Below the pieces are notes generated by a model. It worked only from the letters and a program-made list of their open reading frames with translations. It had not been told where the DNA came from and made no database searches. This document shows positions 1-7,537 of a stretch of DNA of 9,886 nt, piece by piece; positions within the stretch are counted from its first letter, which is position 1, and every line of letters begins with the position of its first letter. A program made the position numbers and the translations under genes. Source of the DNA: Thermomicrobiales bacterium (lineage in GTDB: Bacteria; Chloroflexota; Limnocylindria; Limnocylindrales; CSP1-4); the NCBI GenBank assembly GCA_004525275.1, contig SPCO01000037.1, positions 1-9,886 on the forward strand. The letters are read 5' to 3'.

Positions 1-2958
1 GACCATCTGACTGGCCGGGTCGTAGGCGACGAGCGAACCCAGACCGGGCAGGGGATGGTTGCCGCGAGCCGTCGGGCCGCCCTCGGCATCATCGCCACCG
101 ACCGCGATGACTTCGTAACCCGGATCCGACGTGTCGCCCGACGTGGCGTACAGCTTGGGGTCATCGAGACCGGTCACGAGGGCCAGTCCGTGTGCGCCGC
201 CTTCGAGCGCGACCGTCGAGATCAGCGATGCTCGCCCCGGGTCGATGAAGGCGACGCCGTCGCCGGTCGCCACCGCGACCCTTGAGATGGAGTCGATCCG
301 GACGCCGGGCAGCGACCCGTCGTCGATCGCCCCATCCAGCGCAGTGCGGACGTCGCCACTCCCCGGGTCGCCGAGAACGACCGTGGTTCCGCCGGGGCCG
401 GCTGTCAGCCGCTCCTCATAGTCGGCGGCCAAGTCACGCTCCGATTCGGCCGTACCGTTCGTGTCGACGATCGCCGCGAGGGCCGACGCGAGAGCGGTCG
501 GATCGGTCACGTCGTCGATGTCGGCGACCAGCGACGACCCGCTGCCACCTGGGGCCAGGTCGGCGATCGCCGGCAGATCCATCGAGCCGACGATCGCGCC
601 GCTATCCAGGTCCACCACGGTCAGGCGCTCGTCGGACGCGGCCACCACCGTGGAGCCGTCACCGCTGACAATCAGGTGTTCGACGGGATGATCCACGCTC
701 GCAAACTGGAACGGCGTGAGGCCACCGTCGAGCTCATCCTCGGCGATCGCGTTGAGATCGAGCGTGGCCAGCCATCCATCAGCGCCGCCGATGATGAGCT
801 GGTCGGACGCGTCGTCGATGGTCACGGTCGTCGCGCCCGGTGCCGCGATCGAGGACAGCACGGCGCGGCTTCGCAGGTCATAGGTGCGGACTTCACGGCC
901 CGTCGCCACATGGAGACGCTCGCCAGCTCGATTGCCGGTGGCGATGTCGTCAAATCGGCGCGGTTCGACGACCGCGCCGCTGACCGGGACCTCCAGATCG
1001 CTGGTCGCGCTCGCCCGGTCACCGCCCCACAGGACGAGGCCGCCGGCCATCATGTACTTGGCCAGATGTGGGTGGGTCCACTCGTAGATGTCGTGGCTCA
1101 GCCCGTATCGCCAGTCCTGCAGGAACTCCGTCGCGGTCCGCGCGTGGTAGACCTCGTCGAAGTGCATCTCGTACGGTTCCTCGAGCCGATAGGTGCGCAG
1201 GATCATCGACCCGACGACGAGCACCACGACGAGCCACAGATCGAGGCGATCGAGACGACCGCCGCGCTCCGAGCGCAAGCTGGCGCTCCGGTCCGGCCGG
1301 ATCGGCGGATCATCCAGACGCGCCCGAAACCAGCCTCGGATGCCAACTTCCTCGAAACTTGGTCGAGGCGTCCAGGTCGGCATCAGCGCGACGGCCGCTG
1401 CCATCGATCGGGCGGGTCGGGGCTTCACGTTGACTGCCGTCCCCGGTTGGGCGGGCGGTACCGACACCCAGCCTCGCGACAGTCGAGGTCCCGCTGCCGG
1501 CACGTCGCTGGAGGAGGCCTCGGCCAGCTCGTCACCCAGTCGCTTCCGGGCGCCAGGTCGGAGCTGAACGAAGACCCATCCGAATGCGACCAGGTGCGCC
1601 ACTGAGACGGCGATCACCCCGGCCTCGGATCGGATGACCGGGCCGATCCCGAGCCAGTCGGAGATCGAGGGATTGTCGGGGTACAGCGTGGTCAGGACGA
1701 CGTACATGTTCGCGAACGTCGCCACGGATAGCACGATGTAGGCGATCCGCCAGCGGATGGAGATCGCGGCCAGGATGACGCCCAACGCGAAGAACGGGAA
1801 GCCGTAGCGCTCATGAACGCGCGTCGGGACGACGAAGAACGCGAGAGCCAGGACAGCCAGACCAACGAGCAGCGTCAGCCGGTCCGGGCGTCGAGCGACG
1901 ACGAACAGGGCCAGGGCCATGGTGGCAAGCAGCAGGATCGTGCCGATGATGACCGCCGGCGTCTGTCCGAAGACCGCGGTCCCGGCCCCGCACTCGTCGG
2001 CGCTGCCCGCGTAGTCGCAGACCCAGCGACCGGCGTTGGCGAGACTTTCCCCGAGATCCGACGGGACCAACGCCCATGGGTTGTAGGCGTTGACGGTGAG
2101 GTACGGATACCCACCGGCCGCCACAGCGACCTGTTCAAGGAGGCCAGATGAGATGTATGGCGCCTGGCCGCTGAACGCGATGACCGAGAGACCGAAGGGG
2201 AAGCTGAGGACGACCGCCGTCAGGTATCCGGCCAGACCGGTCGTGAGGATACGAATCGGTCGCCCGGTCCGGGATGGATCGCCGTGCCCGCCGGCCGGCC
2301 ACAACGCGCGACGGATGGTGACGACGGCAACGAGCGGGATCAGGATCCCCAGCTGCGGCTTGATGATCGCGGCCACGACCGTGAAGATCGCCGCGCGCTC
2401 CGGCCGGTCTCGCCACAGTTCTCGGAGGCCGAGCAGCAGGAAGACGACTCCGAACGAGTCGACCTGACCCCACACGACGCTATCGAACCAGGTGATCGGG
2501 TTGAGGACCGCCACGATCGCAGCCGCGAGGGCCAGCCGGTCGCGCCCACCAAGTTCGCGGACCATCGACCAGGCCAGCCAGCCGATGGCCAGGTCGGCCA
2601 GGATCGGCGGGAGCTTGATGAGATCCCCGATGCCGCCGGCGGCATCGCCGATGACGCCGATCAGCCAGAGAACGTACAGGTAACCCGGGGTGTAGTCGTG
2701 GAAGAAGTCGCGGTCGTAGAAGCCGCCGAGGCCCTTCGAGGCGAGATCCGACGCCCAAAACCGGAAGGCGTCCAGATCCACCTCGAATCCGGACCCTGGG
2801 AGGAGCTGCGTCATGATGAGACGGAAGACGAAACCGAGCGCGAGGACCACGAGGACCGCGCCGACGGCTCCCTGCGTCCCGGCCACCAGCGACGGCGCTC
2901 GTGTGTCTCGCTCGGTCCCGCGGGTCTCGGGGCCAGTCACCGGGAGCGGCTCCTGCAC
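1..2958 (-). CDS. Double GT-C membrane glycosyltransferase with inserted beta-propeller-like domain (C-terminus outside window)
   Basis: The frame stays open for 986 codons from GTG at 2958 to the window edge. Module 1 (residues about 30-465) is a polytopic GT-C enzyme like GT87/Gpi18-type mannosyltransferases. It has acidic residues D61 and D63 in the first outer loop, an aromatic FYDRDFFHDYTPGYLY stretch (80-95), WGQVD at 163-167, HERY at 382-385, and about ten hydrophobic helices. A basic, proline-rich, presumably cytoplasmic linker (468-568) follows. Module 2 begins with a membrane helix (573-588), then the PMT/GT39 signatures: the DE pair D601-E602 and HPHLAK at 629-634. Where PMT proteins normally continue into the second helix, residues about 645-986 instead form soluble, beta-rich repeats of propeller type (for example RTYDLRSRAV, LTVVDLDSGAIVGSMDL, GVAFIDPGRASLISTVAL). 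Family knowledge predicts transfer of sugar from a polyprenyl-phosphate donor at the outer membrane face; acceptor and sugar are unknown. The start is uncertain: an in-frame GTG lies at 2988, and no good RBS is visible. Confidence 0.85.
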   Translation of the reverse strand, partial: MQEPLPVTGPETRGTERDTRAPSLVAGTQGAVGAVLVVLALGFVFRLIMTQLLPGSGFEVDLDAFRFWASDLASKGLGGFYDRDFFHDYTPGYLYVLWLIGVIGDAAGGIGDLIKLPPILADLAIGWLAWSMVRELGGRDRLALAAAIVAVLNPITWFDSVVWGQVDSFGVVFLLLGLRELWRDRPERAAIFTVVAAIIKPQLGILIPLVAVVTIRRALWPAGGHGDPSRTGRPIRILTTGLAGYLTAVVLSFPFGLSVIAFSGQAPYISSGLLEQVAVAAGGYPYLTVNAYNPWALVPSDLGESLANAGRWVCDYAGSADECGAGTAVFGQTPAVIIGTILLLATMALALFVVARRPDRLTLLVGLAVLALAFFVVPTRVHERYGFPFFALGVILAAISIRWRIAYIVLSVATFANMYVVLTTLYPDNPSISDWLGIGPVIRSEAGVIAVSVAHLVAFGWVFVQLRPGARKRLGDELAEASSSDVPAAGPRLSRGWVSVPPAQPGTAVNVKPRPARSMAAAVALMPTWTPRPSFEEVGIRGWFRARLDDPPIRPDRSASLRSERGGRLDRLDLWLVVVLVVGSMILRTYRLEEPYEMHFDEVYHARTATEFLQDWRYGLSHDIYEWTHPHLAKYMMAGGLVLWGGDRASATSDLEVPVSGAVVEPRRFDDIATGNRAGERLHVATGREVRTYDLRSRAVLSSIAAPGATTVTIDDASDQLIIGGADGWLATLDLNAIAEDELDGGLTPFQFASVDHPVEHLIVSGDGSTVVAASDERLTVVDLDSGAIVGSMDLPAIADLAPGGSGSSLVADIDDVTDPTALASALAAIVDTNGTAESERDLAADYEERLTAGPGGTTVVLGDPGSGDVRTALDGAIDDGSLPGVRIDSISRVAVATGDGVAFIDPGRASLISTVALEGGAHGLALVTGLDDPKLYATSGDTSDPGYEVIAVGGDDAEGGPTARGNHPLPGLGSLVAYDPASQMV

Positions 2959-2978
2959 GAGCGTGGAAGGTGAATCGG

Positions 2979-2987
2979 AGCGTAGCA
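2979..2987 (-). promoter_or_regulatory. Possible extended -10 promoter for the giant glycosyltransferase
   Basis: The minus strand reads TGCTACGCT, which fits an extended -10 element (TGnTAnnnT). It would start transcription near 2972, about 14 bases before the GTG at 2958. It sits in the 56-base divergent gap (2959-3014) that must also serve the plus-strand DUF2723 gene. No convincing -35 or operator is visible, and no clear plus-strand promoter was found, so this is a weak call. Confidence 0.3.
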
Positions 2988-3014
2988 CAGGGTCGCCCGC
3001 CGGGCAGATAGGGC

Positions 3015-4532
3015 ATGCTTGGGAGGATGCGTCTTGCCGCCGCCGTGATCGTGGGCCTCGTCGCGTTCAGCGCCGGGTGGCTGGCGATGTTGCCCGGCCT
3101 TGGGTTCTGGGACACCGCTGAACTCCAGACGGTCGGCCCGCTGATGGGAACCGCGCATCCCACCGGGTACCCGACCTATGTCCTGATCGGCTGGGGCGCA
3201 TCCGTGATCTTGCAGGCCTTCGGCGAGCCGGCGTTCCGGATGAACCTCCTGTCAGCGATCTGCCTGGCGGTTGCGGCCGGCGTGACCGTGGACCTCGTCC
3301 GTCGATTAACGGGTTGGCTGGTCCTGGGGGTCGCCGCCGGGATCGCCATGGCCCTGACCCCCATCGCCTGGGCGATCGGGACGCATGCGGAGGCCCACTC
3401 CCTGCATCTCGCCTTCGTTGCGATCCTCATGTGGTTGCTCGTCGCCTGGGAGGCTGATGGTCAGGAGGCTCGGGACGACCGGCTCCTCGTGGCTGCCGCC
3501 GTCGTCTTCGGCCTGGCGGTTGGCAATCACTCGCTGACCCTTCTGCTCGCCGTGCCGGTCGCCCTGTACGTCCTGGCGGTCGAACCCAGGATCCTGCAAC
3601 GGCGTCGGCTGGTCATCAGGTGCGTCGGGTCGTTCGCGGTCACCCTGGCGATCGTCTACCTCGAATTGGCGCTGCGTGCAGGTCCATTCCGGGCGGCTCT
3701 CGTGTATGGCGCGCCCAACACGCTGGAGGGCTTCGTCTACGTCGTGTTCGGCACCCAATTCGCGGGCAGCGTGGTGAGCCCGATCGCGGATCTGCCGCTG
3801 ACGTTCGGTGAGCTCGCCGGGCGCGCGGTCGCCCAATTCGGCGTCGTCGCCCCGGCCATCCCGATCGCGTTCGTGGTCACCGCGATCCGGCGACCGCGCT
3901 ACGCGCTGCTGACCGGAACGGCCGCAGCGTTCACCGTCGTCTTCGCCGCCTCGTACGAAAACGCCGACATCCTGCGCTACTACCTCGGGCCAGCGCTCAT
4001 GGCCTGGACCTGGGTGGCCATCCTGGCCGGTACCGTCGTTGATGCGATCGCTGGTGTCGCAGGATATCCGACAGGCTCGCGATCGGAGAGACGACTGTCG
4101 CATCTCATCGCGATCGTGGTCGCGCTGGCGCTCCTCGCGCCGACCGCACTGGCCATCCCCGCGCGGTATGGGGCCGTGGATGAGAGCCAGAAACGTGCCG
4201 CCACGATCTGGGCCGATCGGGCGCTGCAGATCATGGGGCCCGACGCCCTGGTCGTCAGCTGGTGGGGGTATTCGACGCCGCTCTGGTATCACCAGCGCGT
4301 TCTTGGCGAGCGCCCGGACATCGCCATCGTGGATGACCGGACGCGGCTTGATGAGAACCTCGGTTCGGTCACGGACGTCATCGACGCCAACCTCGGCGAC
4401 CGGCCCGTCTACGTCATTCGCCAAAAGTCGTACGAGGCTGCCTCGCTGGCCATGCGATACGAGCTCGACTATCTCGGCGGTACGGATGCACGGAGCCTGA
4501 CGCTCGTCGTCGGACCGAAGGTCGGATCCTAG
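3015..4532 (+). CDS. DUF2723 (TMEM260-like) polytopic membrane protein, putative GT-C O-glycosyltransferase
   Basis: This 505-residue protein has an N-terminal membrane helix (about 5-27) followed by the family hallmark in the first outer loop: acidic D33 and E36 (FWDTAELQ), then HPTGYP at 48-53. Many hydrophobic helices follow up to about residue 385. A soluble C-terminal region contains a typical DALVVSWWGYSTPLWYHQ stretch starting at D410. The animal relative TMEM260 is an O-mannosyltransferase, and bacterial members are thought to be GT-C enzymes using lipid-linked sugars; substrate and acceptor here are unknown. The gene diverges from the giant glycosyltransferase, which supports a shared envelope-glycosylation role. 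Length is at the short end for the family, whose members often carry longer C-terminal domains. ATG at 3015 is used; ATG at 3027 (residue 5) is an alternative, but its GGGAGG lies directly against it. The stop overlaps the opposing gene's stop. Confidence 0.85.
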   Translation: MLGRMRLAAAVIVGLVAFSAGWLAMLPGLGFWDTAELQTVGPLMGTAHPTGYPTYVLIGWGASVILQAFGEPAFRMNLLSAICLAVAAGVTVDLVRRLTGWLVLGVAAGIAMALTPIAWAIGTHAEAHSLHLAFVAILMWLLVAWEADGQEARDDRLLVAAAVVFGLAVGNHSLTLLLAVPVALYVLAVEPRILQRRRLVIRCVGSFAVTLAIVYLELALRAGPFRAALVYGAPNTLEGFVYVVFGTQFAGSVVSPIADLPLTFGELAGRAVAQFGVVAPAIPIAFVVTAIRRPRYALLTGTAAAFTVVFAASYENADILRYYLGPALMAWTWVAILAGTVVDAIAGVAGYPTGSRSERRLSHLIAIVVALALLAPTALAIPARYGAVDESQKRAATIWADRALQIMGPDALVVSWWGYSTPLWYHQRVLGERPDIAIVDDRTRLDENLGSVTDVIDANLGDRPVYVIRQKSYEAASLAMRYELDYLGGTDARSLTLVVGPKVGS

Positions 4533-5095
4533 CTGGATCGGCCCTCGCCACCCTCGGCGTCGGCGTCCAGCGAGTTGATGAAGTCGCGGAACACGTCCAG
4601 GCGCGGATCGACGAGTCGCTCGCCGGTGGCCTCCAGGGTCGAGCCCTCGCTCCCCTCGGTATCCTCGCCAAGCCCGCCATTTCGGCCGAGCGAGGCCTGC
4701 TCCAGGACCACCTCGGAGGCGAAGATCCGGGCCCCGGCTCTGACCGCCAGGGCGAGGGCATCGGATGGCCGCGCGTCCACCTCGGACGCCTGACCGTCAC
4801 GCTCGAGCAGGATCCGGGCGTGGAAGGTCTCGTCAGCCAGGTCGCTGATGATCACCCGTTCGATCCGGGCGTCGAGCGTCTCGAGGGTCATCGTGAACAG
4901 GTCGTGGGTCAAGGGCCGCTCTGGGGTCAAACCCTGGAGCTTCATCGCGATCGCGCTCGCTTCCCACGGCCCGATCCAGATCGGGAGGTAGCGCTCGCGT
5001 TCAGAGTCGGCTTCCTTGAGGATCACCACGTGGCGGCTTGAGAGCATGTGCACGCGGACACTCTCGACGACCATCTCGACCAGCCCGTCGTCCAT
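4529..5095 (-). CDS. Bifunctional nuclease family (DUF151/BFN) protein
   Basis: The protein has 188 residues. Residues about 8-135 match the BFN domain closely: YLPIWIGPWEASAIA (36-50), PLTHDL (61-66), the beta-rich VIISDLADETFHARI (81-95) and VDARPSDALALAVR (106-119). A low-complexity Gly/Glu-rich linker leads to a short C-terminal helix, LDVFRDFINSLD (166-177), similar to the tail seen in many bacterial members. Plant and bacterial relatives are reported to have RNase/DNase activity, but the cellular role of bacterial members is poorly defined, so catalysis here is inferred by family only. The gene follows the pseudo-PP2C gene by 21 bases, and a GATAAT box in that gap suggests additional leaderless expression from ATG 5095. 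ATG at 5074 (residue 8) is a possible alternative start. It converges on the DUF2723 gene with a 4-base overlap. Confidence 0.9.
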   Translation of the reverse strand: MDDGLVEMVVESVRVHMLSSRHVVILKEADSERERYLPIWIGPWEASAIAMKLQGLTPERPLTHDLFTMTLETLDARIERVIISDLADETFHARILLERDGQASEVDARPSDALALAVRAGARIFASEVVLEQASLGRNGGLGEDTEGSEGSTLEATGERLVDPRLDVFRDFINSLDADAEGGEGRSS

Positions 5096-5101
5096 GGCTG
5101 G

Positions 5102-5107
5102 ATTATC
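5102..5107 (-). promoter_or_regulatory. -10 box for likely leaderless transcription of the BFN gene
   Basis: The minus strand reads GATAAT and then CCAGCC directly before ATG 5095. With the normal 6-7 base spacing, transcription would start at or next to the A of the ATG, giving a leaderless mRNA. There is no Shine-Dalgarno sequence before this ATG, which agrees. The -35 position (CGAAGA at 17-base spacing) is poor. The box lies in the 21-base gap after the pseudo-PP2C stop, so read-through from that gene is also likely. Confidence 0.45.
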
Positions 5108-5116
5108 CCATGCTCG

Positions 5117-7393
5117 TCAGGGCTTCTTCGTTGGCTTTGGCGTCTTCTTCGGCGGCTTCTTGGTCGGGCTGGCCTCTGGCGCCGCAGTAGGGCTCGGGCT
5201 GGCGGCCGGCGCCTCGTCCGGGACCGCGATGAGGATCGACTGATGAACACCATCGCGCGACAGCCAGACGAGGGTGTCGGGCGTGTCCTCCGCACCGTCG
5301 ACCACGTACATGCCGCGCATGTCCGACCAGTCCGGGGCGGCGCCAGCCAGCCGGTACTGGGCGCGATACGTGCCGTCGGCCTTGGCCAGCGCGATGACCC
5401 GGGCATTGGGGCGATCAAACGCATAGATGACGCCATCACGCCGCTCGGATGCGGCCGCGATCATGGAGTACGACGGCGCGGCGCGGAGCAGCTGGTCTGC
5501 TGGGTCCTTTGCGCTCCAGCCCTCGCTCTTGCCCCCGACGAACCGGATCAGTTCGCCGGCGTCCGTCGCGAAGAGATCGCCATCCACATAGGTCGAGGTC
5601 ATCTGCGAGACATCCCGGGCGGTCGCCAGCCAGTCGGTCGCCTGGTCCGGGAACCCGCTCCCATCGGCGGCCGGCGTATAGGCCCTGATCTGTTGCTCGG
5701 ACGGGTCGACGATGTACAGGTTGTACAGGCCTCTGGTGCCTGGTCGCAGGAAGGTGTTGATGTCCGTGATGTCGTCACCGAGCGAGGCTGAGCCCTCGAC
5801 CTTGACCCTGGTGAGCGTGCCCTTGCCCGAATCGTCTGCGGGCCGCCAGCGCCAGAGCGCATTCTTCGCATCCAGGATCAGCAGGTCCTGACCGCCGACG
5901 GCAAGGAAACGCGGGGCACCGACCGTCCCGGCCTTGTTCTTCGTGCCGGACTTGACCACCAGCGTCGCATCCTTGGTCTTCAGGTTGATCCGGTAGACCG
6001 ATTTGGTCGAGCGGTCGATGACATACGGGACACCATCGGGCCCGCGGACCATATCCGAGAGGTCGATGGCCCCGGCCTCGGGCACTGGTTCGAACGCGTG
6101 CAAGAGGGTGGACGCGACCGGCACGACCCCGTACAGCCGATCCAGCCCGGCCACGGCCTCGGTGCGCAGCGGCGCGATCACGGCCGCGCTGACGTTGGCC
6201 TGTTCCGCGACGTCCAGCTGTTCGTGCGCGTCCGTCAACAGGGCGAGTGCCTGATCACGGTCGTCGGTGATGAGGTCGATGCCCGGTCCGGTGACCTGGG
6301 CCAGGTCAGCCTTCGCCTTGTCAAGGGCGTTTTGCCCGGCGTTGACCGAACTGATCGCCTGCTGAGGCGTGCTGCCCCCGAGCACATAGACCCCCATCCC
6401 GAGGCCGCCGACGAGGATGGCCAGGACGAGGATGGCCAGGGCAGCCCGTCGCTGCGTTTCTCGGCGCGAGGCAAGTGGCGTGATCCGCCGGTAGCCCTGC
6501 TTGCGGCGAGGCATGAGGTCCTGGAGACGCGCGATGGCCCGCCCGACAGCGCCGCCGGCTGCGCTCTTGGCGTTGACGGCAGCTGCGCTGACCGCGACTC
6601 CGGCCGCCTGGACGTTGTCGGCAAGCGGGATCGGCGAGCGGTCCGGCGCACCCGCCAGGGGCGCAGCTGGACGGACCGGGACAAGCGTTCGCGCGCGACT
6701 GGTCGACGAGACCTCAGTCGCCTCGAAGGCGATCGCCCCATCGCTGCCGGATCCATCGGCCGCCACGAAGCGCTGGTGAAGATGTTCCATCGCGGGCTGG
6801 GGGTGGAGCGTCAGCATCGCGTCTTTCAGCTCGTCCGCGCCCAGCTTGGCGATGACGTTGGGGGACACGAGAACGAGCGAATCACCGACCGTGACCTCGC
6901 CCCGCCAGACCTCCGGCTCGAGGGTGCTCGACGGCAGGCCGCTCGCGCGATTGGGATCGGGCAACGTGGAGAGCCGAGCTTGACGGATGAGGTACGCCTC
7001 GGCCGGCCCCACCGTAGCCACGTACATCTCACTGCCCCGCACAACGGCCACCCCGATCCCGATCGGCCCGTTGCCGTCGGGAGACTTCAGCCCGAGGCGA
7101 TCGGCCTGATGGGCCAGCCGCTTGTTGGCCGTGCTGATCGCCTTCTGCAGGCAGACCCTGATCCCAGCCGACTCGTCGTAGTAGTACTCGTTGCGGATGG
7201 TCTCCGCGGCCAGGCGGGTCGCTTCCAGTGCGTGACGCGACGAAACCCTCGAGGTCACCAGGAGGTACAGATGCCCCTTGGAGCGCGCCACCGAACCCAC
7301 GCTCGGCTCGACGACGATGAGCGTATCCGGGGAGTCGGCGAGTCGGTCATGTTCGGCGACGATGCCGAGCGTCATATGGAGCCGTACGGCCAT
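5117..7393 (-). CDS. Pseudo-PP2C domain / single membrane helix / beta-propeller-like protein
   Basis: The 758 residues show three parts. Residues about 10-228 follow the PP2C (PPM) phosphatase plan: a core strand HLYLLV (41-46), a helix with AISTAN (85-90), GIGVAVVRGSEMYVATVG (112-129) with AYLIR (133-137), and DSLVLVSPNV (171-180). The metal-binding aspartates are missing: TSRVSS (47-52) replaces the usual DGMGGH, GPA (129-131) replaces GDS, and SPN (177-179) replaces SDG. Catalysis by the normal mechanism is therefore unlikely. After a flexible Ala-rich linker and a basic stretch (296-316) comes one membrane helix (about 317-339), positive-inside, placing the rest outside. Residues 342-420 look helical. 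Residues about 425-725 are beta-rich repeats of propeller type (VPYVIDRSTKSVYRINL, LLILDAKNALWRW, VIYAFDRPNARVIAL). The tail (728-758) is Pro/Ser/Thr/Lys-rich. A sensing or scaffolding role linking outside to inside is an inference. The start ATG 7393 has GAGAGG 6 bases upstream (7400-7405). Confidence 0.85.
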   Translation of the reverse strand: MAVRLHMTLGIVAEHDRLADSPDTLIVVEPSVGSVARSKGHLYLLVTSRVSSRHALEATRLAAETIRNEYYYDESAGIRVCLQKAISTANKRLAHQADRLGLKSPDGNGPIGIGVAVVRGSEMYVATVGPAEAYLIRQARLSTLPDPNRASGLPSSTLEPEVWRGEVTVGDSLVLVSPNVIAKLGADELKDAMLTLHPQPAMEHLHQRFVAADGSGSDGAIAFEATEVSSTSRARTLVPVRPAAPLAGAPDRSPIPLADNVQAAGVAVSAAAVNAKSAAGGAVGRAIARLQDLMPRRKQGYRRITPLASRRETQRRAALAILVLAILVGGLGMGVYVLGGSTPQQAISSVNAGQNALDKAKADLAQVTGPGIDLITDDRDQALALLTDAHEQLDVAEQANVSAAVIAPLRTEAVAGLDRLYGVVPVASTLLHAFEPVPEAGAIDLSDMVRGPDGVPYVIDRSTKSVYRINLKTKDATLVVKSGTKNKAGTVGAPRFLAVGGQDLLILDAKNALWRWRPADDSGKGTLTRVKVEGSASLGDDITDINTFLRPGTRGLYNLYIVDPSEQQIRAYTPAADGSGFPDQATDWLATARDVSQMTSTYVDGDLFATDAGELIRFVGGKSEGWSAKDPADQLLRAAPSYSMIAAASERRDGVIYAFDRPNARVIALAKADGTYRAQYRLAGAAPDWSDMRGMYVVDGAEDTPDTLVWLSRDGVHQSILIAVPDEAPAASPSPTAAPEASPTKKPPKKTPKPTKKP

Positions 7394-7418
7394 CCAGGGC
7401 CTCTCGTGATCAGGCGGT

Positions 7419-7432
7419 CCCCGTCATCGGGG
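7419..7432. repeat. Short inverted repeat in the leader of the pseudo-PP2C gene
   Basis: CCCCG (7419-7423) and CGGGG (7428-7432) can pair around a 4-base loop. It lies about 26 bases upstream of the ATG and is not followed by a T-run on either strand, so it is more likely a leader hairpin than a terminator. At this GC content a 5-bp stem can arise by chance. Confidence 0.3.
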
Positions 7433-7483
7433 GTCGCGGGGACGGGCGCTCAAGGTCCGGCCGGGCGTCGATCTGCGCTGTCA

Positions 7484-7496
7484 GAACGACTCGTTC
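7484..7496. repeat. 13-base perfect dyad in the untranslated leader
   Basis: GAACGA-C-TCGTTC is a perfect inverted repeat about 35-47 bases downstream of the predicted start of transcription of the pseudo-PP2C gene. It resembles an operator half-site pair. It is close to a LexA-type GAAC-N4-GTTC box but has a 5-base spacer, so LexA control is not claimed. The rest of the 145-base gap (7394-7538) holds no gene I can support. Confidence 0.35.
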
Positions 7497-7537
7497 GGTT
7501 CGCTCGCCTCGGGATGGTTTGCTGGCAGGTGACGGGG

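Noticed and set aside
676..1605. 309-codon plus-strand open frame within the giant glycosyltransferase
   Set aside because: It lies opposite the PMT motifs and propeller repeats of the minus-strand gene, and its translation is Arg-rich without recognisable features.
3306..4424. 372-codon minus-strand open frame opposite the DUF2723 gene
   Set aside because: It is an antisense shadow with Asp/Arg/Gly repeats and no family motif; the plus frame has membrane helices and DUF2723 signatures.
5102..5110. DnaA box (TTATCCACA-like) at TTATCCCAT
   Set aside because: The last three bases do not match, it is a single site, and the same bases are better explained as the -10 element of the BFN gene.
7484..7496. 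LexA (SOS) box GAAC...GTTC
   Set aside because: The spacer is 5 bases, whereas the Gram-positive-type LexA box needs 4, so SOS control is not supported. It is kept only as a dyad.
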